Assembly (NCBI GenBank): GCA_903940125.1
Contig: CAJAJL010000118.1
Coordinates: forward strand, 22,348-86,347
DNA: 64,000 nt
From: an uncultured Chlorobiaceae bacterium
GTDB taxonomy: Bacteria; Bacteroidota; Chlorobiia; Chlorobiales; Chlorobiaceae
Direction of reading: 5' to 3'
A program made the position numbers and the translations under genes. Shown here piece by piece: positions 28,143 to 36,303 of the stretch. The notes under the pieces were generated by a model, which worked only from the letters and a program-made list of their open reading frames with translations, had not been told where the DNA came from and made no database searches. Each line of letters opens with the position of its first letter. The first letter of the stretch is position 1.

Positions 28143-28865
28143 CTATGTGGAGACCCAAGCAGGCACATATTTCCAGGCACTCCTCATCTCGGCATTATTA
28201 GTGCGCCAAAGAGGATCGTGTCTGGAAACCAGAGCCCAGAATGCTTTGGAATGGTTCATGTGAACCGTGTGACAAAGCTCGTGAATCATAATGTAATGAA
28301 CCAGATAATCCGGCAAAAAAAGCAGCTTGGTGTTCAAGGTTATCAGTCGACGGGATGAACAACTTCCCCAGCGGGAGTGCTGCAGACGAACCAATGCCTC
28401 AGCATACTTGAAATCATGTGCTTCGGCAAGCTTCTGAAAAGAGGGGATAAGGTGTTTCTGTGCCTGCAACTTCAGCCAGGCAAGCAATTGACGGCGACCG
28501 AGCTCCGCTTCGTCAACATCAGCTGAAAGAAGCAGCTTTTTCCCGTTGTCATCTTCAATATCAATCACTCTCCTGCCTTTATTATTATACTCAACACTCC
28601 ATTTTTCATCGATGTGGAGAAATTCAATAGTGTATGGGAGTCCGTTGTCAGTAATGGGAAGAGGTGCTGGCCGATGCTCCTCAATCCGCTCCGCAGCCTT
28701 TTTTATCCATGCATCGTATCGGAGAAGAAGAGCGGGAAGATGCTTCTTGTTATAGCCATCTGGAAGTACAACCACAAGACCATCATGAGGCGTCATTTTT
28801 AAACGCGCGCTTTTAGCCCTTGAGCTGATTTTGACAGTATAGGAAACAGGACGAGGCTGTGTCAC
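28143..28865 (-). CDS. YgjP-like zinc metalloprotease (DUF45/M48-related)
   Basis: The 240-residue protein has the YgjP plan: a beta-rich N-terminal half and a C-terminal metalloprotease core with RLQHSRWGSCSSRRLITLN, YLVHYIMIHELCHTVHMNHS and FWALVSRHDP. HELCH supplies the two zinc His and the catalytic Glu, and the His of MNHS is the likely third ligand. There is no signal peptide, so it acts in the cytoplasm. The target is unknown; members often accompany restriction systems, but none is visible here. Confidence 0.85.
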   Translation of the reverse strand: MTQPRPVSYTVKISSRAKSARLKMTPHDGLVVVLPDGYNKKHLPALLLRYDAWIKKAAERIEEHRPAPLPITDNGLPYTIEFLHIDEKWSVEYNNKGRRVIDIEDDNGKKLLLSADVDEAELGRRQLLAWLKLQAQKHLIPSFQKLAEAHDFKYAEALVRLQHSRWGSCSSRRLITLNTKLLFLPDYLVHYIMIHELCHTVHMNHSKAFWALVSRHDPLWRTNNAEMRSAWKYVPAWVST

Positions 28866-29117
28866 TGATTGATTATGGATAAAAATATTTTCTTATTATA
28901 ACGTTAATAAACGTTATTGATGTAATAGAAAGTATCACAAAGGGTTAAAACATCAATTACCCTGATAAACCTTTTTTACTGCAAGAAATTGGCATACTGT
29001 TCTGAAATAGTAACATTCGGTGCATTGCCCCCCTTTGCATTTCATAATATCTTCAATATTACTGTTTCAGATTTGATACTATAGCGGAGCCCCTGCATAA
29101 CGACAACGAATAAAACA

Positions 29118-31403
29118 ATGGTCTTCGACAGTAGTTTAGAACAACGTTATAATACTCTCCATGTAGCATTCGACACCATTGAACCTGCGTTTATCATGAA
29201 TCGGGAAGGAACGATTCTTGATGCCAACAAAGCTTTTGCAGCAGCATTTGGCAAACAGGTGGAAGAGTGCCTGCAAACAAACGCTTTTGATTTACTCCCT
29301 CCTGAAGTGGCGGCAAAGCGCAAAATTAAAATCGCAGAGGCTCTCAGTACATCGAAAATGGTCATGTATGAAGATGAACGATATGGCCGTTTTATTCGTC
29401 TTTCTATTTCTCCCATTGCTGATAACGATGGGAACATGACAAAGCTCTATATCGTTGCACAGGATATAACAGACTTAAGACTTGCAGAGAAAAACTCGAA
29501 AAGTCAGGAAACGTTCAGTAAAGCGCTTATCGAGGCAATTCCCGGCGCGTTTTATATGGTTGACAGTGAAGGACAGTATGCTGTATGGAACACTTTCCAA
29601 CGGGATGTCGTCGTAGGGAAACCTGATAGTGAAATGATGAATACCTATGCAATAGATACCATTCATCCGGATGATAAAGCATTGGTTGCTGAGAAAATGA
29701 CAAATATCTTGCAACACGGATCAGAAGAATCAGAAGAGGTGAAAATCCTTATTCATGGCGGACCTGAATTCCGATGGTTTCGAATATCCGGAAAAAAAAT
29801 AATATTCAATGGCGACCCATTCATTTTGGGTATCGGCTCCGATATCACAGAACGAAAAAAAGCTGAAGAAAAAGCTTTCAAAAGTAGTGAGAATCAACTT
29901 CAAAAACTGAGTGCTGCAATAGAGCAGAGTCCCGCTGTTGTTATTATTACTGACCCTATGGGTGATATTGAATACGTCAACCCGATGTTTACCCAACTGA
30001 CCGGGTATTCAGCAGAAGAGGTACATGGGAAAAATTCCCGCATTCTTCAATCGGGGCTGATGCCAAAGACACTCTATGAAGATCTCTGGCACACCATTCT
30101 TTCAGGAGGCATCTGGCGTGGAGAAATACAGAACAAGAAAAAAAACGGTGAACTTTTCTGGGAAGCAGCAGTTATTTCAGCCATTCTGAATGAGGGGGTT
30201 GTAAAAAATTTTGTCGCAGTCAAGGAGGATATCACTGAACAGAAACAATATTTAAATGAATTGATCGCGGCTAAAGAAAGGGCTGAAGAGTGCGACCGTT
30301 TAAAATCAGCGTTTCTGGCCAATATCAGCCATGAAATACGCACCCCGATGAATGGTATTCTCGGCTTTTCAGAACTCTTGAAGGAACCCCGTTTATCCGG
30401 AGAAAAGCAGACCGTTTACATCGACCTTATTCAGCAAAGCGGCCAACGAATGCTGAACCTTATCAATGATCTCATCGATATATCACGTATAGAAGCTGGC
30501 GAAGCAATACTTCAGATATCCGAAACACAGGTAAACAAGCTTATTGAAGATCTTCATGTTTTTTTCAAACCAGCGGCTGACAAAAAAGGGTTACGTTTGA
30601 GGTGTTCGACCGGACTTCCGGACGAGGAAAGTATCATTCAAACAGACAGTTCAAAACTGAACCAGATTTTGACAAACCTTGTCCATAATGCCCTTAAGTT
30701 TACCCATTCCGGAGGTATTGACTTTGGTTATTCCAGAAAAGATTCCATGCTTGAATTTTATGTGATCGATTCTGGCATTGGTATTCCTGTTGACATGAAA
30801 GAGAAAATTTTTGAGCGGTTCCGGCAGGTTGACAACTCCTTAACCAGGCATCATGAGGGATCTGGCCTGGGGTTGAGCATTTCCAAGGCTTATGTTACCA
30901 TGCTGGGGGGCACCATCCGGGTTGAATCGGTAGAAACAAGAGGAAGCGCATTCCTTGTCACCCTGCCTTATAATCCACCCGGCTTATCGAACGTAGAGCC
31001 ACATGCTCCCGTCACTGAGGAATATTCCGCATCTGCTCCGGTTTTAACCATTCTCATAGCAGATGATGACATGGTGAGTGGCCTGGTGCTTAAAATGTTC
31101 CTGAAAAGCAAAAACATTACCATTCTTTCTGCCGTTAATGGCAAGGAAGCTGTTGAACTTGTTGAAAAGCATCCCGAGATCCATCTTGTGCTTATGGACA
31201 TTAAAATGCCGGTGATGAATGGCTTAGAAGCTACCAGACAGATCAAGCAGTTGCGGCCCGAATTGCCTGTTATCTCTCAGACAGCGTTTACCTCTGATGA
31301 GGATATAGAAAAAGCGGTCAAGGCCGGATGTGACCGCGTTATCCTCAAACCAATCAACAAGAACGAGTTGCTTGAATTGATCTCGGAGCTGCTCTACCAC
31401 TAA
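29118..31403 (+). CDS. Hybrid sensor histidine kinase (PAS x3 - HisKA - HATPase - REC)
   Basis: The 761-residue cytoplasmic protein has three PAS domains (about 10-130, 135-255, 262-380), the last two closed by DITERKKAEE and DITEQKQ. The kinase has an intact H-box, FLANISHEIRTPMNG, and N/G boxes (NLVHNALKFT, DSGIGIP, GSGLGLS). The receiver (about 645-755) keeps ADDD, LMDIKMP and LKPI. No transmembrane helix is visible, so the signal is intracellular, such as redox or a small ligand bound by PAS. A larger paralogue lies at 42745-45798. No response-regulator gene is adjacent. Confidence 0.88.
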   Translation: MVFDSSLEQRYNTLHVAFDTIEPAFIMNREGTILDANKAFAAAFGKQVEECLQTNAFDLLPPEVAAKRKIKIAEALSTSKMVMYEDERYGRFIRLSISPIADNDGNMTKLYIVAQDITDLRLAEKNSKSQETFSKALIEAIPGAFYMVDSEGQYAVWNTFQRDVVVGKPDSEMMNTYAIDTIHPDDKALVAEKMTNILQHGSEESEEVKILIHGGPEFRWFRISGKKIIFNGDPFILGIGSDITERKKAEEKAFKSSENQLQKLSAAIEQSPAVVIITDPMGDIEYVNPMFTQLTGYSAEEVHGKNSRILQSGLMPKTLYEDLWHTILSGGIWRGEIQNKKKNGELFWEAAVISAILNEGVVKNFVAVKEDITEQKQYLNELIAAKERAEECDRLKSAFLANISHEIRTPMNGILGFSELLKEPRLSGEKQTVYIDLIQQSGQRMLNLINDLIDISRIEAGEAILQISETQVNKLIEDLHVFFKPAADKKGLRLRCSTGLPDEESIIQTDSSKLNQILTNLVHNALKFTHSGGIDFGYSRKDSMLEFYVIDSGIGIPVDMKEKIFERFRQVDNSLTRHHEGSGLGLSISKAYVTMLGGTIRVESVETRGSAFLVTLPYNPPGLSNVEPHAPVTEEYSASAPVLTILIADDDMVSGLVLKMFLKSKNITILSAVNGKEAVELVEKHPEIHLVLMDIKMPVMNGLEATRQIKQLRPELPVISQTAFTSDEDIEKAVKAGCDRVILKPINKNELLELISELLYH

Positions 31404-31432
31404 CCGGTCAGCAGCTCCGTGAGATATCCCTC

Positions 31433-32569
31433 TCAGCCAAGCGCACTCTGCAGATCAGTTATAAGATCATCGCGATCTTCAATCCCTACAGAGAGCCTTA
31501 TTATTGAATCCGTTATCCCTGCTGCCAGTCTATGCTCGCTATCCATTGAAGCATGGCTCATCGTTGCCGGATGCTCAATCAGCGATTCAACTCCTCCAAG
31601 GCTTTCAGCAAGCGCAAAAAGCTTTGTAGCCTTCAGTACTCTGTAAAGTTCCTCAAGTGGCCCGTCAAGCTCAAAAGAGACCATGCCACCAAAACTGCTT
31701 TGCTGTTTTTTAGCCAGCTCATGCTGCGGATGGGCTGGAAGGCCTGGATAAAACACCCTCTTAACCTTTGGATGCCTGTCAAGAAACTCTGCAACAGCAA
31801 GTGCATTTCTCTCATGCTCACGCATCCGTACCACAAGAGTTTTAATACCGCGAAGCACAAGCCAGCAATCGAAAGGCTGGGCACAGGTTCCAAGGGCATT
31901 GACAAGAAACTTCAAACGACTGTCGAGATCCTCGCTGTTCGAGAGCACTGCTCCGCCAACAACATCGGAGTGGCCATTGAGGTACTTGGTGGTCGAATGA
32001 ACCACAACGTCAGCCCCAAGTTCAAATGGCTTCTGGCCATAAGGAGAGAGAAAGGTATTGTCAACAATGGTTAAAAGGCCTCTCTCTTTTGCAAGAGCCG
32101 AAACCGCCGAAATATCAACAAGGTTCAGAAGCGGATTGGAAGGTGTTTCAACCCACACTGCCCTGGTATTATCATTCACAAACGGAAGAAGATTTGATGC
32201 ATCCTGAAGGTTGACAAAATGCACCCTGATACCGAAATGCTCTTCAACGGTTTTCATCAGTCTTGAGGTGCCACCATAACAGTCGTCTGTACAGATAATC
32301 TCGTCGCCTGACCGGAAAAGATTCAGCGTTGTTGTAATCGCTGCCATACCGGTGGTTACCGCGACAGCTGAAGTGCATCCTTCAAGTGCACAAAGACTGT
32401 CTTCAAGTGCTTTGCGAGTAGGGTTGCCGCTTCTCGTATAATCAAATCCCCGATGCTTCCCGATATCCTCAAAAACAAAGGTTGAGGATTGGTAAATAGG
32501 TGTCATAATGGCGCCATATGCCTTGTCAGGTGCTACTCCGGCGTGAATTGTGTCAGTCTGAAAACTCAT
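31433..32569 (-). CDS. metB: Cystathionine gamma-synthase / trans-sulfuration PLP enzyme
   Basis: The 378-residue PLP enzyme has the Cys/Met metabolism family motifs YTRSGNPTRKALE, DDCYGGTSRL and the PLP lysine in HSTTKYLNGHSDVVGG. It makes cystathionine from an activated homoserine and cysteine, or could be a sulfhydrylase or gamma-lyase; sequence alone does not separate these. An upstream SAM-I riboswitch with its own terminator shows that the gene belongs to methionine synthesis and is shut off when SAM is plentiful, which favours MetB. It is convergent with the kinase gene 29 bases away. Confidence 0.85.
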   Translation of the reverse strand: MSFQTDTIHAGVAPDKAYGAIMTPIYQSSTFVFEDIGKHRGFDYTRSGNPTRKALEDSLCALEGCTSAVAVTTGMAAITTTLNLFRSGDEIICTDDCYGGTSRLMKTVEEHFGIRVHFVNLQDASNLLPFVNDNTRAVWVETPSNPLLNLVDISAVSALAKERGLLTIVDNTFLSPYGQKPFELGADVVVHSTTKYLNGHSDVVGGAVLSNSEDLDSRLKFLVNALGTCAQPFDCWLVLRGIKTLVVRMREHERNALAVAEFLDRHPKVKRVFYPGLPAHPQHELAKKQQSSFGGMVSFELDGPLEELYRVLKATKLFALAESLGGVESLIEHPATMSHASMDSEHRLAAGITDSIIRLSVGIEDRDDLITDLQSALG

Positions 32570-32600
32570 GGATACCTCAATTAAAATTTTAATAGATAAA

Positions 32601-32643
32601 CAAAATAAAAAAACCCCTTCCCTGATGAGCCTGGAAGAGGTTT
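32601..32643 (-). terminator. Expression-platform terminator of the metB SAM riboswitch
   Basis: On the minus strand AAACCTCTTCC pairs with GGAAGGGGTTT (11 pairs including one G-U) around an 11-base loop and runs into TTTTTATTTT. It lies between the SAM-I aptamer and the metB start, where the terminator of an OFF switch belongs. Confidence 0.85.
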
Positions 32644-32740
32644 ATTACATAACTCTGTTTCTTATGGCAGTGCCTGAAGCGGCAAACCTGTTTTGAAAAG
32701 AGAGGCTGAAAAAAGCTCTTTTTCACTCATCGTTCTTCAG

Positions 32741-32866
32741 CTTCATCTGAAATATCCAGATGCATAGAGTGCAGAAGTAGAATGTGGCACCGTGTCCTGT
32801 TAAGAATAACAGAATCGGTTGTCAAGGCTTCATCGGGTCTATTCCCTCAGCCTTTCTTGATGACCA
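32741..32866 (-). promoter_or_regulatory. SAM-I (S-box) riboswitch aptamer
   Basis: Reading the minus strand, the S-box core is clear: TCATCAAGAAAGGCTGAGGG, then ACCCGATGAAGCC, TTGACAACC, a variable hairpin (CTGTTATTCTTAACAG), then CGGTGCCACATTCTAC and finally GATATTTCAGATGA, which closes helix P1 with the opening TCATC. These are the conserved GAGGGA, GATGAAACC, GGCAACC and GGTGCCAATTCC elements of SAM-I with small changes. The terminator follows 100 bases later, before metB. Binding of S-adenosylmethionine should favour termination. Confidence 0.92.
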
Positions 32867-33080
32867 GCAATGCGAAAAAAGAACAAATTCACAATCGTTA
32901 ATATACGATATCGCATAATAAAAACAATAAGCCAACACGCTCATTCCTCAATTTGATTTGATTGAGACGTTTGCAAATGAAGCTTCCGAGAATACTGGAT
33001 TCATCGCATAAACCCGGAATGACAGATTGGAACGGGCGGAATGATTGGTACACTTTCAGACCATACCTTGGTTTTTTCCC

Positions 33081-33117
33081 AACAGAAAAGCAAAAACCCC
33101 TGATTTTACAGGGGTTT
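33081..33117 (-). terminator. Terminator of the tmRNA gene
   Basis: On the minus strand AAACCCCTG (33117-33109) pairs with CAGGGGTTT (33102-33094) around a six-base loop, followed by TTGCTTTTC. It begins 34 bases beyond the CCA end of the tmRNA, as expected for its transcript end. Confidence 0.75.
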
Positions 33118-33150
33118 GCGGACTTCTTTGTATGTTGCTGGATGGTCACT

Positions 33151-33553
33151 TGGTGGAGATGGCGGGAGTCGAACCCGCGTCCAGAACATTGCTCAATAAA
33201 GCTCTCACACTCATCTCAGGTGTTTAGTGTTTCATGAACCATTGCTACACCTGTAAAGACCGATTCACTATCCCAGTTTGTATCACCCGTCTGCCTTTTC
33301 GGGCAAAAACAGAGGGGGCTTACTTGCGCGAACCGAAGCTCAAGCGCGGGTTATGCCATCCGTTGGCTTTAGAGTAAGCGCCTCCCCCAACGGACGATGG
33401 CTGATTAATTAACTTGTGCTAATCAGGCAGCCATTGCATACGAATAATCGTCTGCATGTATAGTTGCATAGACTTCTTTAACGAGTCCATCCATGCTGAA
33501 ACTCGGAGTGCAACTCCATTTCACATCTACCCTGTCGAAAGCCTGTCATCCCC
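33151..33553 (-). ncRNA. ssrA: Transfer-messenger RNA
   Basis: The minus strand starts GGGGATGACAGGC and ends GGTTCGACTCCCGCCATCTCCACCA (in two parts, GGTTCGACTCCCGCC and ATCTCCACCA). The 5' GGGGATG pairs with CATCTCC to give the seven-base acceptor stem, with discriminator A and encoded CCA. The tag frame at 33455-33423 reads A-D-D-Y-S-Y-A-M-A-A then TGA, the hydrophobic degradation tag; the resume codon is GCA. At about 403 bases it is one-piece and of normal length. It frees stalled ribosomes and tags the broken product. The pseudoknot region after the tag includes CCTGATTAGCACAAGTTAATTAATCAG. Confidence 0.97.
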
Positions 33554-33655
33554 ATGCTTAACAAAGAACAAATCTATTTTGAAAGCAGTGTTATATATGC
33601 TTTTTCAACCAATTGAACAACAAAATCTCTTTTTTTGTTTCCCTGATATAATCTG

Positions 33656-34219
33656 TCAGTTGAGACCCGGCAGTTCTGGTGCGTTGGCTACGAGCTGGTA
33701 TTCCCCGCCTTTTGATCGCACGGAACGGCTCCACATTCTCTCATAGGCATCACTGAATATCGTCTCCTTTGATGCTTCGGCTGTATACCAGGATCCTTCT
33801 TCAAACTCAGCTTCGAGCTGCCCGGCAGTCCAGCCGGCATAACCAAGAAAAAAGCGGATTTCCGAAGGCATCATAACGCCTGTATTGAGCAGAAAACTCA
33901 GCTGGTTTTTGTCGCCACCCCAGAAAAGTCCGGGTAAAATTTCAAGTGAGTCCTCAATGAGATCACCCCTTAGATGAAGGAAATGTACGGTATCTACCTG
34001 AACTGGACCACCCATGTGAAGAGATTCCTCAATATCCTCAAAACCAGCTATTGCTTCACAAACCTTGAATTCCATCGGGCGATTGAGTATAAAACCCAAA
34101 GAACCCTTTTCGTTATGCTCACACATTATCAAAACCGTCCGCTTGAAATTTGATTCCAGCATATTGGCTGAGGCAAGCAGAAGTTTTCCGGCTTTAAGCT
34201 TGTCAAATTCGTTTACCAT
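33656..34219 (-). CDS. YqgE/AlgH family protein (UPF0301)
   Basis: The 187-residue protein has the family hallmarks GKLLLASANMLESNFKRTVL, CEHNEKGSLGFILNRP, HMGGPVQ and FLGYAGWTAGQLEAEF. The molecular function is not established. Its ATG lies six bases after the bcp stop, so the two are co-transcribed, and the tmRNA gene follows on the same strand about 100 bases on. Confidence 0.9.
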   Translation of the reverse strand: MVNEFDKLKAGKLLLASANMLESNFKRTVLIMCEHNEKGSLGFILNRPMEFKVCEAIAGFEDIEESLHMGGPVQVDTVHFLHLRGDLIEDSLEILPGLFWGGDKNQLSFLLNTGVMMPSEIRFFLGYAGWTAGQLEAEFEEGSWYTAEASKETIFSDAYERMWSRSVRSKGGEYQLVANAPELPGLN

Positions 34220-34225
34220 GCTCTT

Positions 34226-34699
34226 TTATGATGTTTTTTGATTCAGATAGTCGAGCAACTCTTCGGCATGAACTGCCGGATTGACTTTTGGCCAAACTTT
34301 CTCAATTATCCCTTGCTCATTTATCAAATAGGTCACCCTGCTTGTACCCATATATTCACGACCCATAAATTTTTTCTTTCCCCAAACGCCGTAAGCTTCA
34401 ACAATATGCATTTCCGGATCAGCAACAAGCCTGAACGGCAGAGTGAATTTTTCAGCAAACTTTTTATGCTTGCTCTCACTATCGATACTGACACCAAGAA
34501 TATCTACTCCCAGCTTCTTAAAGTTAGGGAAATTATCCCGAAAAGCACAAGCTTCCTTCGTACATCCAGGAGTGTCGTCTTTAGGATAAAAATAAAGAAC
34601 AACCTTCCTGCCTCTGTATTCTTCAAGCGAAACAGGTTTTCCATCCTGATCCTGAGCCGATATTGCCGGTGCAACTACACCTTCTTCAAGTATTGTCAT
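34226..34699 (-). CDS. bcp: Thiol peroxidase, Bcp/PrxQ peroxiredoxin
   Basis: The 157-residue peroxiredoxin reduces peroxides through Cys46 and a resolving Cys five residues on (YPKDDTPGCTKEACAFRDNF); spacing CxxxxC is that of the atypical two-Cys PrxQ group. DILGVSIDS and the C-terminal KVNPAVHAEELL are also typical. No signal peptide. Useful in an anaerobe meeting oxygen. First gene of the bcp-yqgE pair; divergent from the Nudix gene. Confidence 0.93.
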   Translation of the reverse strand: MTILEEGVVAPAISAQDQDGKPVSLEEYRGRKVVLYFYPKDDTPGCTKEACAFRDNFPNFKKLGVDILGVSIDSESKHKKFAEKFTLPFRLVADPEMHIVEAYGVWGKKKFMGREYMGTSRVTYLINEQGIIEKVWPKVNPAVHAEELLDYLNQKTS

Positions 34700-34784
34700 T
34701 GATATGAATAAAACTTATTCTGTTTATATAACCTTACATACTTTCTAAATCAATCGCTCCTGTAAAAAGTTTCTTGACGGAATC

Positions 34785-35309
34785 ATGAAATCTTATTCAT
34801 TTTGTCCGATATGCGCTCAGAAGCTTGAGGAGGCTCTCATAGATGGACGCGAACGGATGTTCTGCCCGCGTTGTTCATGGGTACATTATATTAACCCTCT
34901 TCCTGTAGCAGTTGCGTATACGGTCAACTCAAAAGATGACCTCCTTGTCATTCGAAGAGCTCATGAACCAGCTTTTAATGAATGGGCACTTCCAGGCGGT
35001 TTTCTTGAAACCGGTGAAGAACCTCATGAAGGATGTTTGCGGGAGCTTATGGAGGAGACTTCACTCGAAGGAAAAGTTGACAGGCTTATAGGCGTTTACC
35101 ATCGTGATGTAGAGCTCTATGGGTCGCTGCTTGTTGTAGCTTACAGGGTTATTGTTGTGCATGATGCTATTACCATCAACCATGAGTTGTTCGATGCCGG
35201 ATTTTTTCCTCGACACCTCATGCCGGAGATACGAATCCCACTGCACATCCAGATTATACAGGATGCGAACAATAGTCAGAGCCCCGCTTTCCAGCAGGCG
35301 GCTTCATGA
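34785..35309 (+). CDS. Nudix hydrolase with N-terminal zinc ribbon
   Basis: The 174-residue protein starts with a zinc ribbon (FCPICAQKLEEAL ... MFCPRCSWVHYINP), as in NADH pyrophosphatase-like and ADP-ribose hydrolases. The Nudix box is GGFLETGEEPHEGCLRELMEETSL; broken down, GGFLETGEE then REL and EE are in place, but the usual Gly before the last hydrophobic residue is Ser. It cleaves a nucleoside diphosphate linked to another group; substrate unknown. Its last 34 bases overlap the 3' end of the convergent oppD-like gene. Confidence 0.85.
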   Translation: MKSYSFCPICAQKLEEALIDGRERMFCPRCSWVHYINPLPVAVAYTVNSKDDLLVIRRAHEPAFNEWALPGGFLETGEEPHEGCLRELMEETSLEGKVDRLIGVYHRDVELYGSLLVVAYRVIVVHDAITINHELFDAGFFPRHLMPEIRIPLHIQIIQDANNSQSPAFQQAAS

Positions 35310-36244
35310 CCGGGGTGATAAGTAACAAGCTCGGGCTGAACCTGCCGACAATGCGAATCGGCAAGGGGACATCTGCCTGCAAACCTGCACCCCTCAGGCA
35401 GATTTACTGCGCTCGGCACATTGCCCTCAATGACATGCAGCCTCTCTTTTGATGAACCTAATCGAGGTATGGAGTTCAACAGTCCCCTGGTGTAGGGATG
35501 GAGCGGATCGCTGAAAAGCTGATTAACCAGACCTTTTTCGACAACTCTCGAAGCATACATCACAATAACCTCTTCACAAAGCTCGGCCACAACTCCAAAA
35601 TCATGAGTAATGAGCATAACACTCATACCGGTGTCGGACTTGAGTTTGCTGATAAGATCCAGAATCTGTGCCTGAACGGTAACATCAAGAGCGGTGGTTG
35701 GCTCATCGGCAATGAGCAAAGCGGGATTGCAGGAGAGCGCCATAGCAATCATGACACGCTGCCGCATACCTCCTGAAAGCTCATGAGGATATGAGGAAAA
35801 ACGTTCAGCTGGGTTGGGTATTCCGACAAGATGCAAGAGTTCGATTGAGCGGTTTTTCGCTTCTGCATGATTAACCTCCCGATGAATACGAATCTGTTCC
35901 ATGATCTGGCTCCCGCAGGTAAAAACCGGATTGAGCGAACTCATCGGTTCCTGAAAAATCATGGCAATCTCGTTCCCTCTCAACCTGCGCATTTTTTCTT
36001 CTGAGAGCTTCAAAAGGTCACTCCCTTTCCAGAAAATCTCCCCTCCGGCAAAATAACCGGGCGGCATGGGCACAAGGCGCATAATGGAGAGTGCAGTCAC
36101 CGACTTTCCGCACCCGGACTCCCCTACAACACCAAGCGTAGAGTTGCGACCGAGAGAAAAGCTTACGCCATCCACTGCTTTTGCAATACCACTGTCTGTT
36201 GAGTAGTAGGTCCTGAGATTTTTCAGTTCAAGAATTTTTTCCAT
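35276..36244 (-). CDS. Peptide/nickel ABC transporter ATP-binding protein (OppD/DppD type)
   Basis: The 322-residue ATPase has Walker A GESGCGKS, signature LSGGMRQR, Walker [13 protein letters not shown] and switch LITHDFG. The C-terminal [14 protein letters not shown] with NPxxP-like [10 protein letters not shown] is the oligopeptide-type extension, with Cys residues that can hold an Fe-S cluster in relatives. The permease, binding-protein and OppF genes are not nearby, so partners lie elsewhere. It ends inside the convergent Nudix gene (34-base overlap). Confidence 0.88.
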   Translation of the reverse strand: MEKILELKNLRTYYSTDSGIAKAVDGVSFSLGRNSTLGVVGESGCGKSVTALSIMRLVPMPPGYFAGGEIFWKGSDLLKLSEEKMRRLRGNEIAMIFQEPMSSLNPVFTCGSQIMEQIRIHREVNHAEAKNRSIELLHLVGIPNPAERFSSYPHELSGGMRQRVMIAMALSCNPALLIADEPTTALDVTVQAQILDLISKLKSDTGMSVMLITHDFGVVAELCEEVIVMYASRVVEKGLVNQLFSDPLHPYTRGLLNSIPRLGSSKERLHVIEGNVPSAVNLPEGCRFAGRCPLADSHCRQVQPELVTYHPGHEAACWKAGL

Positions 36245-36303
36245 ATATAACAGTCTTCCCTGACTGTAAAGGATTCAGAGGGTTACTCCGCATTAGCGGA
36301 ATC

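Noticed and set aside
33045..33227. Reading frame containing AGVEPASRT, and a parallel frame from 32962
   Set aside because: This is the reverse strand of the tmRNA 3' end and its terminator, a well-known false protein pattern.
34238..34702. 154-codon frame opposite bcp
   Set aside because: Antisense shadow of a gene with clear catalytic motifs.
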